Origin: Yamagishiella unicocca
Lineage: Eukaryota > Chlorophyta > Chlorophyceae > Chlamydomonadales > Volvocaceae
Assembly (NCBI GenBank): GCA_003116995.1
Contig: BDSL01000190.1
Span: forward strand, 1 to 64,000
Length of the DNA stretch: 64,000 nt
Direction of reading: 5' to 3'
In this document: positions 43,403 through 52,800 of the stretch, one piece after another
How the letters are laid out: every line of letters starts with the position of its first letter
How positions within the stretch are numbered: the stretch's first letter is position 1
Notes under the pieces: model-generated
Database searches by the model: none
Told to the model about the DNA's origin: nothing
The model's input: the letters and a program-made list of their open reading frames with translations, nothing else
Translations under genes and position numbers: made by a program

Positions 43403-44023
43403 TCAGCTCTCAATAGATGTGACATCATCTAGAGCAGACTCTTCATCTGTATTGTGTAGACTTGGTGTCTCCATGTCCCGCCACCGACCTATTGCATACA
43501 GAAAATCCTCAAAGAACTCCTCGATATTATCATACTTCAATTCTGTGTTCAGGAAACGTTTCACATCATCGATACGATCATTCATGACGGGGTCCATATA
43601 CTCAAAGAACGCCAATGTGTGGTTGTTAGATGATACAAGTGGTGGGAGACTCAGCTCCTCCTCATCATGGGGGTCAACCTCAATTTCATGGCTATCAATT
43701 TTGTTTTCAAAGATATGTGACTTGAAACGCTCAGGATACACTTTGGAAAGAGCGTAGACCAAAAGAGCATCTTTAATTATTTCCACAGGTCCGTGTAGAT
43801 CTGTCACAACGTCGTCATCAGTAACACGGAAATACCTCCTCTTTCGAGGATTCGGAAGACTCTTTGCATATTCAGCGTTTAGAGGATTAAGGGGATACTT
43901 TTGGTACCTGGGTTTTGATCGAGAACGATACTTCCCGAGACAGACGAAAACAACACCGGCTGATACTGTAAAGCATGTTGTCAAAACAGGCAAGAGTATC
44001 GGGATGCTGCTGTAAATCATCAT
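43403..44023 (-). CDS. Single-pass membrane protein (206 aa)
   Basis: ATG in the context GATAATATG. One N-terminal TM helix (~7-30, LPVLTTCFTVSAGVVFVCLG) is followed by a basic segment (KYRSRSKPRYQKYPLN), then an acidic globular domain. The C-in or C-out orientation cannot be assigned, though the basic residues after the helix favour the C-terminus on the cytoplasmic side. No family is recognised. Confidence 0.7.
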   Translation of the reverse strand: MMIYSSIPILLPVLTTCFTVSAGVVFVCLGKYRSRSKPRYQKYPLNPLNAEYAKSLPNPRKRRYFRVTDDDVVTDLHGPVEIIKDALLVYALSKVYPERFKSHIFENKIDSHEIEVDPHDEEELSLPPLVSSNNHTLAFFEYMDPVMNDRIDDVKRFLNTELKYDNIEEFFEDFLYAIGRWRDMETPSLHNTDEESALDDVTSIES

Positions 44024-44118
44024 ATTATCTACAATTATCTACATTAATCAATAAGTTTCATTTATTGCTTATAGGCTTTATAACTACAATAGAGACAACA
44101 AACAACAATAAAAGTAGA

Positions 44119-44526
44119 TTATTTCCTTTCACATGAGAAACACTTGTTAGGATGTTCATAGTATACAGATTCAGGGTTATTGGGATTCATCTCTAGCATC
44201 TGTCTCTCACATGAGAAGCATTTCGTATTTTGACCAAGCCATTTGTATCCATCTGGTAGCTGCCTCTCACAAGAAAAACATTTTGTCGGAACTTCTAAAT
44301 ATCGTGTATCTTCGAATGATTCTTTGTATGAATCTGATGTTATCAGCAGAAAAAGGAAGACGACTGCAGTAACCATAAACACACTAACCGCTATTATAGT
44401 GGCAAGACTTGTACGTGTAGTCATTCCGATTGTTGTTCTTGGCCGCATAGTGATAGATTGCATAGTGAGTTTTTGACGTTTTCCTCCCTTCTTGCCGTCA
44501 CGTTCGAAAATGTTTTTGTATAGCAT
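44119..44526 (-). CDS. Membrane protein with three KCFSCER motifs (135 aa)
   Basis: ATG start. A basic N-terminus and one TM helix (~41-62) precede a C-terminal domain with three exact KCFSCER motifs at residues 82-88, 102-108 and 128-134, separated by dissimilar Tyr/Pro-rich linkers. The CxxC pairs could bind zinc or form redox-active disulfides. Conservation of the heptad amid divergent linkers argues for selection rather than recent repeat expansion. I cannot name the family. Confidence 0.7.
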   Translation of the reverse strand: MLYKNIFERDGKKGGKRQKLTMQSITMRPRTTIGMTTRTSLATIIAVSVFMVTAVVFLFLLITSDSYKESFEDTRYLEVPTKCFSCERQLPDGYKWLGQNTKCFSCERQMLEMNPNNPESVYYEHPNKCFSCERK

Positions 44527-44577
44527 AAAAACACTTCAGAATTATGTTCCATTAGTATTAAACGTTGTGCATCCGTT

Positions 44578-45510
44578 TCATCTGCTTTTTCTTTTTAATG
44601 TACCGATACGTTTCCTGGAAATTTTAGGAGTTTTCCGTTTTGTGGTCTTCATTGTCTTGATTAGATTTCGTTTCTTTTTGTTTGTGGTTTTTGTGGTTTT
44701 GTTTTTGGATATTATCTTTCGATATTGGCCACCAAGTCCATTATAACCCCCGTACGTAGGATGGATTCTAGTCTGTCCCTTTTGCATTATTTGAGATAAT
44801 TTACCCAACACAGCATAGAATGAGTTCCTCCTAGATGTCTGATTTTTAGCTAATGTTAAAGTGACGCCTGATTGAGCTACATCACACACTTTAAGAAGGT
44901 CATCAAAAATGATATCACCAGATGTGTACATTACTGTTTTGTTGGAAAGATTATAAGCCCTACGGCTCATATCAAAATTGTTACTCAGGTCTATGTATTC
45001 AATCAAGTTTACATCTTTCCTACCATCAGACCCAGAATATTTGCTTGACAATATATATCTCAGCTTTTCAGGCTTAATAATAGTATATTTGCCATTCTTG
45101 TTTATAAACGTTTCGGGGTAATTTATCATAGTCTGCTTGCCTTGGATGTTTCTTAACTCCATGGCACGTTTCAGTTCCCACGTTTTTGTATCGACTTCGG
45201 ATAAATATTCGGGGATCATGGTTCCTAAATCCAATACACAATGGATAATCAGTTTACCGATCTGCGTTCCAATACTAACAGCATCAACTGCCCCTCCTAT
45301 GGAATTACCATGCATTCCTAATTCCTTGTCTAATTCTGCATGAATGTCTCCAAGAATCAAGATGGCAGTATCGCTATTCATACCCTTGTCCAAGTACGAT
45401 ACCGATTCGGTTCGATCATTATTTGGATTGTACATGGTTGCTTGTGGATGTAATGAGGGTCGTAGTCTTGATACGGATCGTCGTGTTGTTGAATGATGGC
45501 GTGAACTCAT
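44578..45510 (-). CDS. Hypothetical protein with basic C-terminal tail (310 aa)
   Basis: ATG start. Residues ~45-220 look like an alpha/beta domain (TAILILGDIHAELDKELGMH; IGKLIIHCVLDLGTMIPEYL). The C-terminal 45 residues are Lys/Arg/Thr rich, like the tails on the kinases at 58970 and 18073. GDIH resembles a metallophosphatase motif I (GDIHG), but the other metallophosphatase motifs are not evident. Function is unknown. Confidence 0.65.
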   Translation of the reverse strand: MSSRHHSTTRRSVSRLRPSLHPQATMYNPNNDRTESVSYLDKGMNSDTAILILGDIHAELDKELGMHGNSIGGAVDAVSIGTQIGKLIIHCVLDLGTMIPEYLSEVDTKTWELKRAMELRNIQGKQTMINYPETFINKNGKYTIIKPEKLRYILSSKYSGSDGRKDVNLIEYIDLSNNFDMSRRAYNLSNKTVMYTSGDIIFDDLLKVCDVAQSGVTLTLAKNQTSRRNSFYAVLGKLSQIMQKGQTRIHPTYGGYNGLGGQYRKIISKNKTTKTTNKKKRNLIKTMKTTKRKTPKISRKRIGTLKRKSR

Positions 45511-45742
45511 ACAGTGTCTTTTTGTCTTAATTCATAAATTTTTTGTTGATGATTGTTGATGACCATGAAATAACATTACAACCATATCGTGTATTCATTA
45601 GCTAAGACAAGATAAGAAACAATTGAATACAATGCATTTCTTCCATCTGCCTCGACAAGATAACTAGCCAAACGTGAAGTCCATTCATTAAATGCATTTA
45701 TTTCAAAAAAAGTGCAGTTCACATACGACGTCTATGTACTAA

Positions 45743-48700
45743 TCAAATTGCTGCTGCTGATGATGACCCGGCAGCAGCAGAAGATGCAACAACCGGTCGC
45801 ATGAAATCAGTAATGCGATGCATGCCCTTCTCATCGACTGTCAAACGTGTCAGAATAGGAGTGAACAAAATGTCCATCGCGTCATTTTCACGGAGTGTGG
45901 CAATCCTGTCAGCTACTTTTGCAATATCACCGTCATATGTAGTAAGAAGCGTCTTTGACATCTTCCACCAATAATCCTTCGACCTCTTGTATCCATTCAA
46001 GTCCTCAAGTATGATTCCATAAATTTGCAGGACAGGTTTCATAATCTGATTCAAAATGTAGTGCTTGTAGTCCAGTTTTAGCTTCTTGGCGCGGACATAA
46101 TCCGGGTGCTCAATACGATCACCTTCCAGACGTGCTTTAGGGTTGTAGATGTAGACGTAAGGGATGCGATCGCTGGACTGTGGCTTGTTGCCAGGATCGC
46201 GTGCTGCCATTCGATCCGCCAAGACCTTGTGCGCAATCTTCTCTGGGTCAGCGTATGTCCCCCGCAAAGATTTAGTGATGATGAGATCTTGGATGGGCAC
46301 TTTACCGCTAACCAATTGCCCCAGCATTTCTTTCAAGAAAACGACCGAGCGCGGGATGTCACGATGATTCAGGATAATGTCAATGATACCTCCATAGATG
46401 ATCTTTACGATGTTGGCGTTGTCACGACGTTTGAGCACGATGCCCATGCTCGTCTGAACGAAATGGTCGACATTGTCCGGGTCCTCATACTTGTTTCCCA
46501 CGTATCGCTTCTTAGAAAGTAGTACAAAGGGGAAGAACACCTTGTCAAACTCCAGATTGTGGGGTGGTGGCAGATATTTCTTGAACTCCTTAGACACGGA
46601 TGTGCCTGCCCCCATAGCGTGGAGAAGCGTTTCCTTTGGAGACATGACGGACGCACCCTTGGGGAAGATGCAGAAGATTGAATCTGTGTTGTGGACAACA
46701 AGAGACCCAATACCAGCTGCAAAGTGGTGATTGTCGGTTGTCAGGTCGTAGACATACTTAACTGCATCAGGAACCGACCCGGGAAGGACACCAGGAAGTA
46801 CAGTTAAAAAGCTGACTGAATGTTCACTGCCTGAATGTTCACTGGTTACTGCTGTCGATGAATGGCGTCGCTCAATGCGAATACCACTGCATTCTGATCC
46901 ATCCCCCAAAATTGTCAATTTAGGGGCTACTTGATCCACCTTTTGTATTATAGCACACAGACCCGCAGCCGCCACATGTGAATATACGACCATCTCCCTG
47001 TTGGCGAGTTGGAATCCCTCCAGAAAGGATTTGAGGCTAGGCGAGCTCAAGAGGAGAAGGGGCATGACATGCCCACCTCCCATGTCACCCTTTGCTGTTG
47101 TGGCTGTTGTGGCACCAATGTTAAAGCCAATTGCACTTGCGACGGCGTCTGATTCCTGGATGTATGGTAGTTCGGTCATAAGTTCTGGAAATGAAGAAAA
47201 AGCTAACAGTTCATCGCCAACCTTGAGATCGCGTGGTGAGACGGGAGAGCCATCGGCGCGCAGCATGGAATGGTCATCTGTCACATCCACAATGCTGCAA
47301 CCGTGTGTCTGGACGCGTATCATAGACTTTCCTTTTGGGAGTTGATGGCGTATCACACGATGTACTGGAGTCCAGCCGTCTTCGGTCCATGATTCGATGT
47401 CTGTGAGCTCACACGATGCCTTGCAGTCATCGATATTTCCATGATCTGAAGAATCGAGAATCCATCGGTCGCCACCAAACATTGTCGCCAGTCTGTCGAT
47501 CGTCTCAAAGCTGACGCATTTCTTCTGCCACCTGACCAGCACGGGTGTGTATCCAGCGACACTGTCCCCATAGATGACTTTGGCCTTGTAATTTTTCTCG
47601 ACAAATGCCTTTGCCTCCATGATCAAACGACGCCCCGTTGCTGTGGTGCATGCGGCGATGTCTTTGAGATACAGCGCGTTGGTGCGAGCCCCAATGGCGC
47701 CATAGAGTGAGTTTGCGGTGACTTTGTACGCGAGCTGCAGGCCATCCAGAACCGCCTTCTGAAACTCCGTGTAAGCGTCCACGATCTCGACATCTCCTGG
47801 CATCCTGATATCCTCGCCACTGTTTGCATCCCTGATGATGATCACGCCCTCTTCTGTCGCCGAAGGCACAATTATTCCCTCTGCAGGTTGCCCATCCGCG
47901 CGCGTAATAAAGTGACCCGTTGATGTGACTCTTGCGCGCTTGTACGCAATCATTTTGCGCGTGACCTTGCGCTGCTTGATGAGCTCCTGCAAAATTCCTG
48001 GTAGAACCGCCTTTTTGGAAGTCTGAGCGAAGCGGCACACCTTCGAGTCCACCTTGACTTTCTTGGTGCCCACCGTCTCGTATATGTCATATTCAATGTC
48101 CAGATATTCCACTCCAGGGATGTTTGCATAGTCTGAGTGCATGACCAGTGTATCATGGGACAAATTTCCAGCAATCATGCTGTTGGGATATAGCGACTCA
48201 TAATCCAGAACGGTGACAGGCTCCATGTATACACCTGGTTTAGGCTCCAGGACGATGGCACCCTCATATCCATCATCCTTGCCCGCATTTGCACCGGCCT
48301 GGTACTTCTTGGCAGGGATAACAAAACCAGCGCGCTTGGCCTGCTTTGCAACGAGACTCATGATCTTGATGCCCTGGCCGCGCATGAAGATATACACAAG
48401 CGGGACGGAGCAGACGTTGGCCATTCCGATCTTGTTGCTGAGGATCTCTAGCTTCCATGCCAGGCGCAAAACCAGTGCGCAGTCCTGTACACAGTATGCC
48501 GCGATAACGGCACGGTCGTCCGCTGACCCACGCTGCAGTCTGAATATGTCCTGGGGTGACACATCATCCTTTCTCTCGCCTGTGAAGTGCTCTGCCACCG
48601 CATCAAGCTTGAAGCTGTCCAATTTGTGCTGATCTCCCTGGATTGTTTTCATAACGTCAATGATCACGCGCCCCGGCATATCAATGATCTTGAGCTCATT

Positions 48701-49453
48701 GTCCCCAAGTGCAGAGGATGAGAGGCTGATTGTCCGATAACTCGCTGGCGTGTGCAACAGGCGGCTGAGCAGGCTGCAAAATAATTCCAGACAACCAGTC
48801 TCTTCGGCGCGGTCGTACAGGTAGGTCATGTCAAACCCAGTGATGTTGTAGCCCATCATTATGTCCGGGTCCACATTCGAGACGAACTTGGCCCAGGACA
48901 GGAGCAAAGCTACCTCCGATACACAGCTGTGGACAGTGACGCCAGTGACATTGGAGCAGGAGCCAAGGACGAAGATGTGGCGTGCTCGCGGGTCTACATC
49001 CTTGATGGTCTGTCCATAAATACCGAAGGTTGAACCAATTTGGATGACCTCATCTCCACATAGCGGTGGAAGGCGCTTGTTTAACAGATCCACTGCGTTC
49101 ATGGTAGGTGTTTTCTTGACGAGGCAAGTGTAAATATCGTCGATGAAGAGGTCGTTGATAGTATTTGTTGGAGATATGCGTGACGGGTCCTTAAGGATAA
49201 GCCTTGAGATCATGTTGTTATTGACGAACTCGGCATCTGATTTCTCGATGCCAATTGCATGATGCAATGCCCGCCGGATATACTTCTTTGTCTCGTATTC
49301 ACGGTCTCTCTGGTGTACAAATGTCTTCACGGCGTCTCGAAGCTCGTTTGCGAGGCGTGTATACCCTTTCTTTGCAGCTGGGAAATCACCATGGCTACTG
49401 TTGCATTCAATATCGAAGCTCATGACGATAGCCGGTGCGCTGTCATGTCTCTC
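45743..49453 (-). CDS. polB: DNA polymerase family B, exon 2 (with intein)
   Basis: Follows exon 1 after a 210-nt intron; an ATG at 49465 would otherwise begin it, four codons before the splice point. Motifs: Exo I FDIEC, Exo II YNITGFDMTYLYD, Exo III YCVQDCALVL; polymerase motif A DYESLYPNSM, motif B KVTANSLYGAIGAR, motif C YGD/TDS split by the intein, and KKRYVG. Both activities appear intact. It is the replicative polymerase, closest in layout to eukaryotic delta/zeta and giant-virus enzymes. Exon 2 encodes about 1236 residues including the intein. The C-terminus is a Ser/Ala run. Confidence 0.96.
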   Translation of the reverse strand, partial: ERHDSAPAIVMSFDIECNSSHGDFPAAKKGYTRLANELRDAVKTFVHQRDREYETKKYIRRALHHAIGIEKSDAEFVNNNMISRLILKDPSRISPTNTINDLFIDDIYTCLVKKTPTMNAVDLLNKRLPPLCGDEVIQIGSTFGIYGQTIKDVDPRARHIFVLGSCSNVTGVTVHSCVSEVALLLSWAKFVSNVDPDIMMGYNITGFDMTYLYDRAEETGCLELFCSLLSRLLHTPASYRTISLSSSALGDNELKIIDMPGRVIIDVMKTIQGDQHKLDSFKLDAVAEHFTGERKDDVSPQDIFRLQRGSADDRAVIAAYCVQDCALVLRLAWKLEILSNKIGMANVCSVPLVYIFMRGQGIKIMSLVAKQAKRAGFVIPAKKYQAGANAGKDDGYEGAIVLEPKPGVYMEPVTVLDYESLYPNSMIAGNLSHDTLVMHSDYANIPGVEYLDIEYDIYETVGTKKVKVDSKVCRFAQTSKKAVLPGILQELIKQRKVTRKMIAYKRARVTSTGHFITRADGQPAEGIIVPSATEEGVIIIRDANSGEDIRMPGDVEIVDAYTEFQKAVLDGLQLAYKVTANSLYGAIGARTNALYLKDIAACTTATGRRLIMEAKAFVEKNYKAKVIYGDSVAGYTPVLVRWQKKCVSFETIDRLATMFGGDRWILDSSDHGNIDDCKASCELTDIESWTEDGWTPVHRVIRHQLPKGKSMIRVQTHGCSIVDVTDDHSMLRADGSPVSPRDLKVGDELLAFSSFPELMTELPYIQESDAVASAIGFNIGATTATTAKGDMGGGHVMPLLLLSSPSLKSFLEGFQLANREMVVYSHVAAAGLCAIIQKVDQVAPKLTILGDGSECSGIRIERRHSSTAVTSEHSGSEHSVSFLTVLPGVLPGSVPDAVKYVYDLTTDNHHFAAGIGSLVVHNTDSIFCIFPKGASVMSPKETLLHAMGAGTSVSKEFKKYLPPPHNLEFDKVFFPFVLLSKKRYVGNKYEDPDNVDHFVQTSMGIVLKRRDNANIVKIIYGGIIDIILNHRDIPRSVVFLKEMLGQLVSGKVPIQDLIITKSLRGTYADPEKIAHKVLADRMAARDPGNKPQSSDRIPYVYIYNPKARLEGDRIEHPDYVRAKKLKLDYKHYILNQIMKPVLQIYGIILEDLNGYKRSKDYWWKMSKTLLTTYDGDIAKVADRIATLRENDAMDILFTPILTRLTVDEKGMHRITDFMRPVVASSAAAGSSSAAAI
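46688..47563 (-). other. Intein in DNA polymerase B (292 residues, YGD/TDS site)
   Basis: In-frame insertion between YGD and TDS of catalytic motif C. Splicing residues: Ser1 (SVAGYTPVLV), block B VTDDHSML, block F VYDLTTDNHHF, block G VVHN with Thr as +1 residue. All are compatible with protein splicing. The centre (residues ~135-215) has weak LAGLIDADG-like traces (AIGFNIG; FLEGFQLAN) but lacks the acidic catalytic residues, so the homing endonuclease appears dead. The same insertion site is used by the Mimivirus polymerase intein. Confidence 0.9.
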
Positions 49454-49663
49454 CTGAAACCACATTGAGCAGAGGAATTGTGTTAGAGAACTATGTCAAT
49501 CAACTATGTCAATCAACTATGTCAATCAACTATGTCAATCAACTATGTCAATCAACTATGTCAATCAACTATGTCAATCAATTATGTCAATCAACCATGT
49601 CAATCGTGCATATCACGACACATATCACGACAATAACCGAAATTACAAATAATCTGAGCTTAC
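49454..49663 (-). other. Spliceosomal-type intron in polB
   Basis: On the coding strand the donor is GTAAGC (at 49663) directly after codon TTG of NPL. CTAAC (49482-49486) is a branch-point match ~29 nt from the acceptor, followed by a pyrimidine tract (TTCCTCTGCTC) and TTTCAG at 49454. Removal joins ...NVNPL to ERHDSAP... in phase 0 and restores the spacing before the Exo I motif. Unspliced reading meets TAA shortly after the donor. Nine 13-bp units (ATTGACATAGTTG on the coding strand, 49488-49604) fill the interior. Confidence 0.85.
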
Positions 49664-50392
49664 CAATGGATTGACGTTTTTCCAGTTGGTCTTGTATGAA
49701 ACAGCACAACGAGTACTCTTGTTGCTGCTGCCATTTTCGTCATCATCATCGACCTCATCATCATCCTCATCGTCGTCATTACCATGATCCGGCACGTCCA
49801 GTTCCAAATGTTCTGACTTGACTTGGATCCAACCGGCTGGTGAGAGATCGCGGTCGTGCATGAATCGCAGCTGGGGTTCGATGTTGCTTTCGTATATTTT
49901 CAGTTGACCTTCTTCGATTATATGTTTGCCGATCTTGAAGCGCTCGGTGAGTTCCTTGTTTGCAAAATACTTCATACTGGAATGTGAATAGAAGTCAACC
50001 CGCAAAAAATACTCGGCTTGTCCATTTCTGAAGCCGTAGAAGTCTTTGCACGCAAGCTTCACCATGTGTGCTACGCTCGTCCTGGCTTTGTGGGTGATGT
50101 AATGGCGTAAAGAGTCCACATCGTCCTTAGTCCACTGAGGGTCCAGTTTGATGTAAAAGTGCGGCCTGAATCCGTGGACTGCTAGGGCGATCGACCTCCC
50201 GTCAAGCATTGTGCCAAATATGCGCATGACGAGCGCCTTCCTCTTCTGACTCCCATTGCTATTGAAATCAGTGATTGCCACAAACTCGTCCCTGGCTTCC
50301 CAGGCAAATGCCTGAAACTCTAGCTGCTGCCGAGATTGTGACGTGGAACGAGGGCGTGGCAGTAATGCTTCCAAGAGAGCCTTTCTATTCAT
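49664..50392 (-). CDS. polB: DNA polymerase family B, exon 1 (N-terminal domain)
   Basis: ATG start, exactly 243 codons to the splice donor. It encodes the N-terminal domain of family B polymerases (ALVMRIFGTMLDGRSIALAVHGFRPHFYIKLD; YFLRVDFYSHSSMKYFANKEL; SPAGWIQVKS) up to the segment NWKNVNPL that normally precedes the exonuclease domain. An acidic Asp/Glu insert (DDDEDDDEVDDDDENG) lies near the end. Alone it would be non-functional, so it must be joined to exon 2. Confidence 0.93.
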
Positions 50393-50484
50393 CTCATCCA
50401 GTTGCAGTTGAAATGTAGTCTCTAGACTCTTTACAATGGCATACTAAATGAAATAATGATATTCAAGGTATTTAAGCTGTTGCA

Positions 50485-51519
50485 TCATGGCATCTCAAAA
50501 TAGAATGCTGTACAAAAGGTACGGAAGTTTAATTGAAATCTGAAATCTAGTTCAAATCTAGTTCGCAGGACGTGTGTGGAGGTGTACTGCATTGCCTTCA
50601 ACAGAGTGTCAACGGTTTCGGCCGTGCCTGTGAATGACACATGATTATGCAGGATGATGGAAGCATCCATCATTGTAATGGATTTAGACGCCTTCTCAGC
50701 TGGAGTCTTGAAATGCGAATATGTTGTCTCCTTTAGGAGCATCGCCACTTTTTCAGTGTATATATTTACATCTTCATCGTTATGGAATTCAACAGTTCCA
50801 CGTGTCATTCCCACGATACGATGATGGCACTGTATCGACCACCAACGTGCGCACATGATACGGGGAAATATTTTGCCAGGAAGGACATGTCCGAGGATGG
50901 AGAAGAACACGAGCATCTCGAACTCCTGTTTGGTCATGAAGTCTACTTCAATCGCAGGGGCAACATCCATAAACCCCTCTGCACTCTTCATCGCTTCCCA
51001 TTGAATTGCCATCTTTGGGAATATTGCTTCAGCGATGCTTGTCTTTAGTGCATAATTGGACGTTTTAGAGAAGATAATTTTGATAACATCCTCTTGGACG
51101 CTGTCGTCTCCCCTGTTGTCTTCACTGGTTTCTTCACTGGTGTCTTCACTGGTTTCTTCACTGGTGTCTTCACCACACTTGAGGCACATCAGGATAGACT
51201 GCAATTTGGCGACTAAGTCTCCGTGATAAGAGATCACGTGTTTGTGTCCATCACTGATAACATCCAGGTTTGGGTATTGGTTCGCAGTTGTCACGACGAT
51301 TTTTTTGATGACCCTGGCTGGAGCTGTCAGCTTAATGTTGACAGTTCCCATTGACCCGATAACCATAGCAGTTGCATCTGCAAGACTACTGGGACCACCA
51401 CCAACATCAGTGTTGGTAAACTCATCTGTAATTCTGATATGATGGCCAATTGATGAGTAATGGAACTCGTTGGAATCTATTTTGTATGTGATGTTTGATT
51501 CCGATGGTGCCTGATACAA
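50485..51519 (-). CDS. Hypothetical protein (344 aa) with no ATG at its 5' end
   Basis: The frame opens at a TTG (51519) and is preceded by a stop at 51535-51537. The first ATG is some 50 codons in, yet the residues before it look like real protein (SESNITYKIDSNEFHYSSIG). So the 5' end is probably lost or shifted, next to the PWDW duplication. A DTSEETSEDTSEETSED repeat sits mid-protein. The rest is globular (EMLVFFSILGHVLPGKIFPRIM). No family is recognised. Confidence 0.6.
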   Translation of the reverse strand: MYQAPSESNITYKIDSNEFHYSSIGHHIRITDEFTNTDVGGGPSSLADATAMVIGSMGTVNIKLTAPARVIKKIVVTTANQYPNLDVISDGHKHVISYHGDLVAKLQSILMCLKCGEDTSEETSEDTSEETSEDNRGDDSVQEDVIKIIFSKTSNYALKTSIAEAIFPKMAIQWEAMKSAEGFMDVAPAIEVDFMTKQEFEMLVFFSILGHVLPGKIFPRIMCARWWSIQCHHRIVGMTRGTVEFHNDEDVNIYTEKVAMLLKETTYSHFKTPAEKASKSITMMDASIILHNHVSFTGTAETVDTLLKAMQYTSTHVLRTRFELDFRFQLNFRTFCTAFYFEMP

Positions 51520-51537
51520 CTCGTTGTAAAGGCATCA

Positions 51538-52675
51538 TCATGCCTTTGGTAGCAGCATGTCAAACTCTCTCCGCAGGCGTCGCTTGCATAAGTTGTAGTT
51601 AGGGTTGGTCCACGCCTCAAATGCAGCCGATGAGATGACGAGTGCGGCGTGCCGCTTGCACACGTAGTCCGCAATTTCGTCAACCATGGGACGCATGACG
51701 GATGGGTTGGCGGCGAGGAGTTCAACACCCCATGGCTTGTCGGGGTAGTCCAGCACATCCCGCATCGTGATGCTGCGGTTACTGCTCAGCCAGTCCCAAC
51801 TCCATGGCTTGTCGGGATGGTTCAGCACATCCCACATCGTGATGTTGGGGTTGTAGCTCAACCCTGCCCAATCCCATGGTTTGTCGGGATGGTCCAGTAC
51901 ATCCCGCATCGCGAGGCTGGGGTTGTAGCTCAACCTGTGCCAATCCCATGGCTTGTCGGGATGGTCAAGTACATCCCGCATCGTGATGCTGTGGGGTGTT
52001 GAACTCCTCGCCGCCAACCCATGGCTTGTCGGGGTAGTCCAGCACATCCCGCATCGTGATGTTGGGGTTGTAGCTCAACCCTGCCCAATCCCATGGTTTG
52101 TCGGGATGGTCCAGTACATCCCGCATCATGTTGCTGGAGTTACGGCTCAGCCAGTACCAATTCCATGGCTTGTCGGGATAGTCCAGCACATCTCGCATCG
52201 TGATGTTGGGGTTGTCGCTCAGACCAGACCAATTCCATGGCTTGTCGGGGTAGTCCAGTACATCCCGCATCGTGATGTCTGGGTTTCTGCTCAGCCAGAA
52301 CCAATCCCATGGCTTGTCAGGATGGTCCTGCACATCTCGCATCGTGATGTTGGGGTTAATGCTCAGCTGTGCCCAATTCCATGGCTTGTCGGGATGGTCC
52401 AGTACATCCCGCATCGTGATGTTGGGGTTAGAGCTCAGCCCGCGCCAATTCCATGGCTTGACGGGATGGTCCAGCACAACATTCTGCACCGTGATCAAGG
52501 GGTTTCTGCTCAGCCCGGACCATATACTATTGGTTAGAGTACTCCTATTCGGTAGCTGATCAAACTGACGTATCCGAGTCTCTAGGGTCGCACGTCCCAA
52601 CTCTATAGACCAGACATCAGGGGGTGAGACACCAGCAGAGGCCTTCATCGTCTGTGCGCGAGCGAGGGGACACAT
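51538..52675 (-). pseudogene. PWDW-repeat gene, copy 2, broken by a 30-bp inverted segment
   Basis: The start at ATG 52675 (MCPLARAQTMKAS) matches copy 1. Seven 24-residue PWDW repeats follow, then at ~51990-52019 about 30 bp read as the reverse complement of 51703-51732 (the GVELLAANP region near the gene's own 3' end). This changes the frame: the upstream frame stops soon after (GGEEFNTPQHHDAG), while the downstream frame carries three more repeats and the family C-terminus (CKRRLRREFDML) to 51538. It is most likely a pseudogene, or two fragments. Confidence 0.8.
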
Positions 52676-52800
52676 GTGTCCGACTCCGACTCCGACTCCG
52701 ACTACACAAGTAGGGCGATGTTGGTGTAAAATTACTTTTATAAACAACACTATGTAACACACATCCTTCGGATGCTTCGTTTTACAAAGTTGTAAGGGCA

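Noticed and set aside
44578..45510. Metallophosphatase call from GDIH
   Set aside because: The following GD(x)VD and GNH(D/E) motifs and the distal histidines are not evident, so the match is to one short motif only.
49435..49674. 79-codon plus-strand frame over the polB intron
   Set aside because: It is the 13-bp repeat read through (SINYVNQLCQ); no coding evidence.
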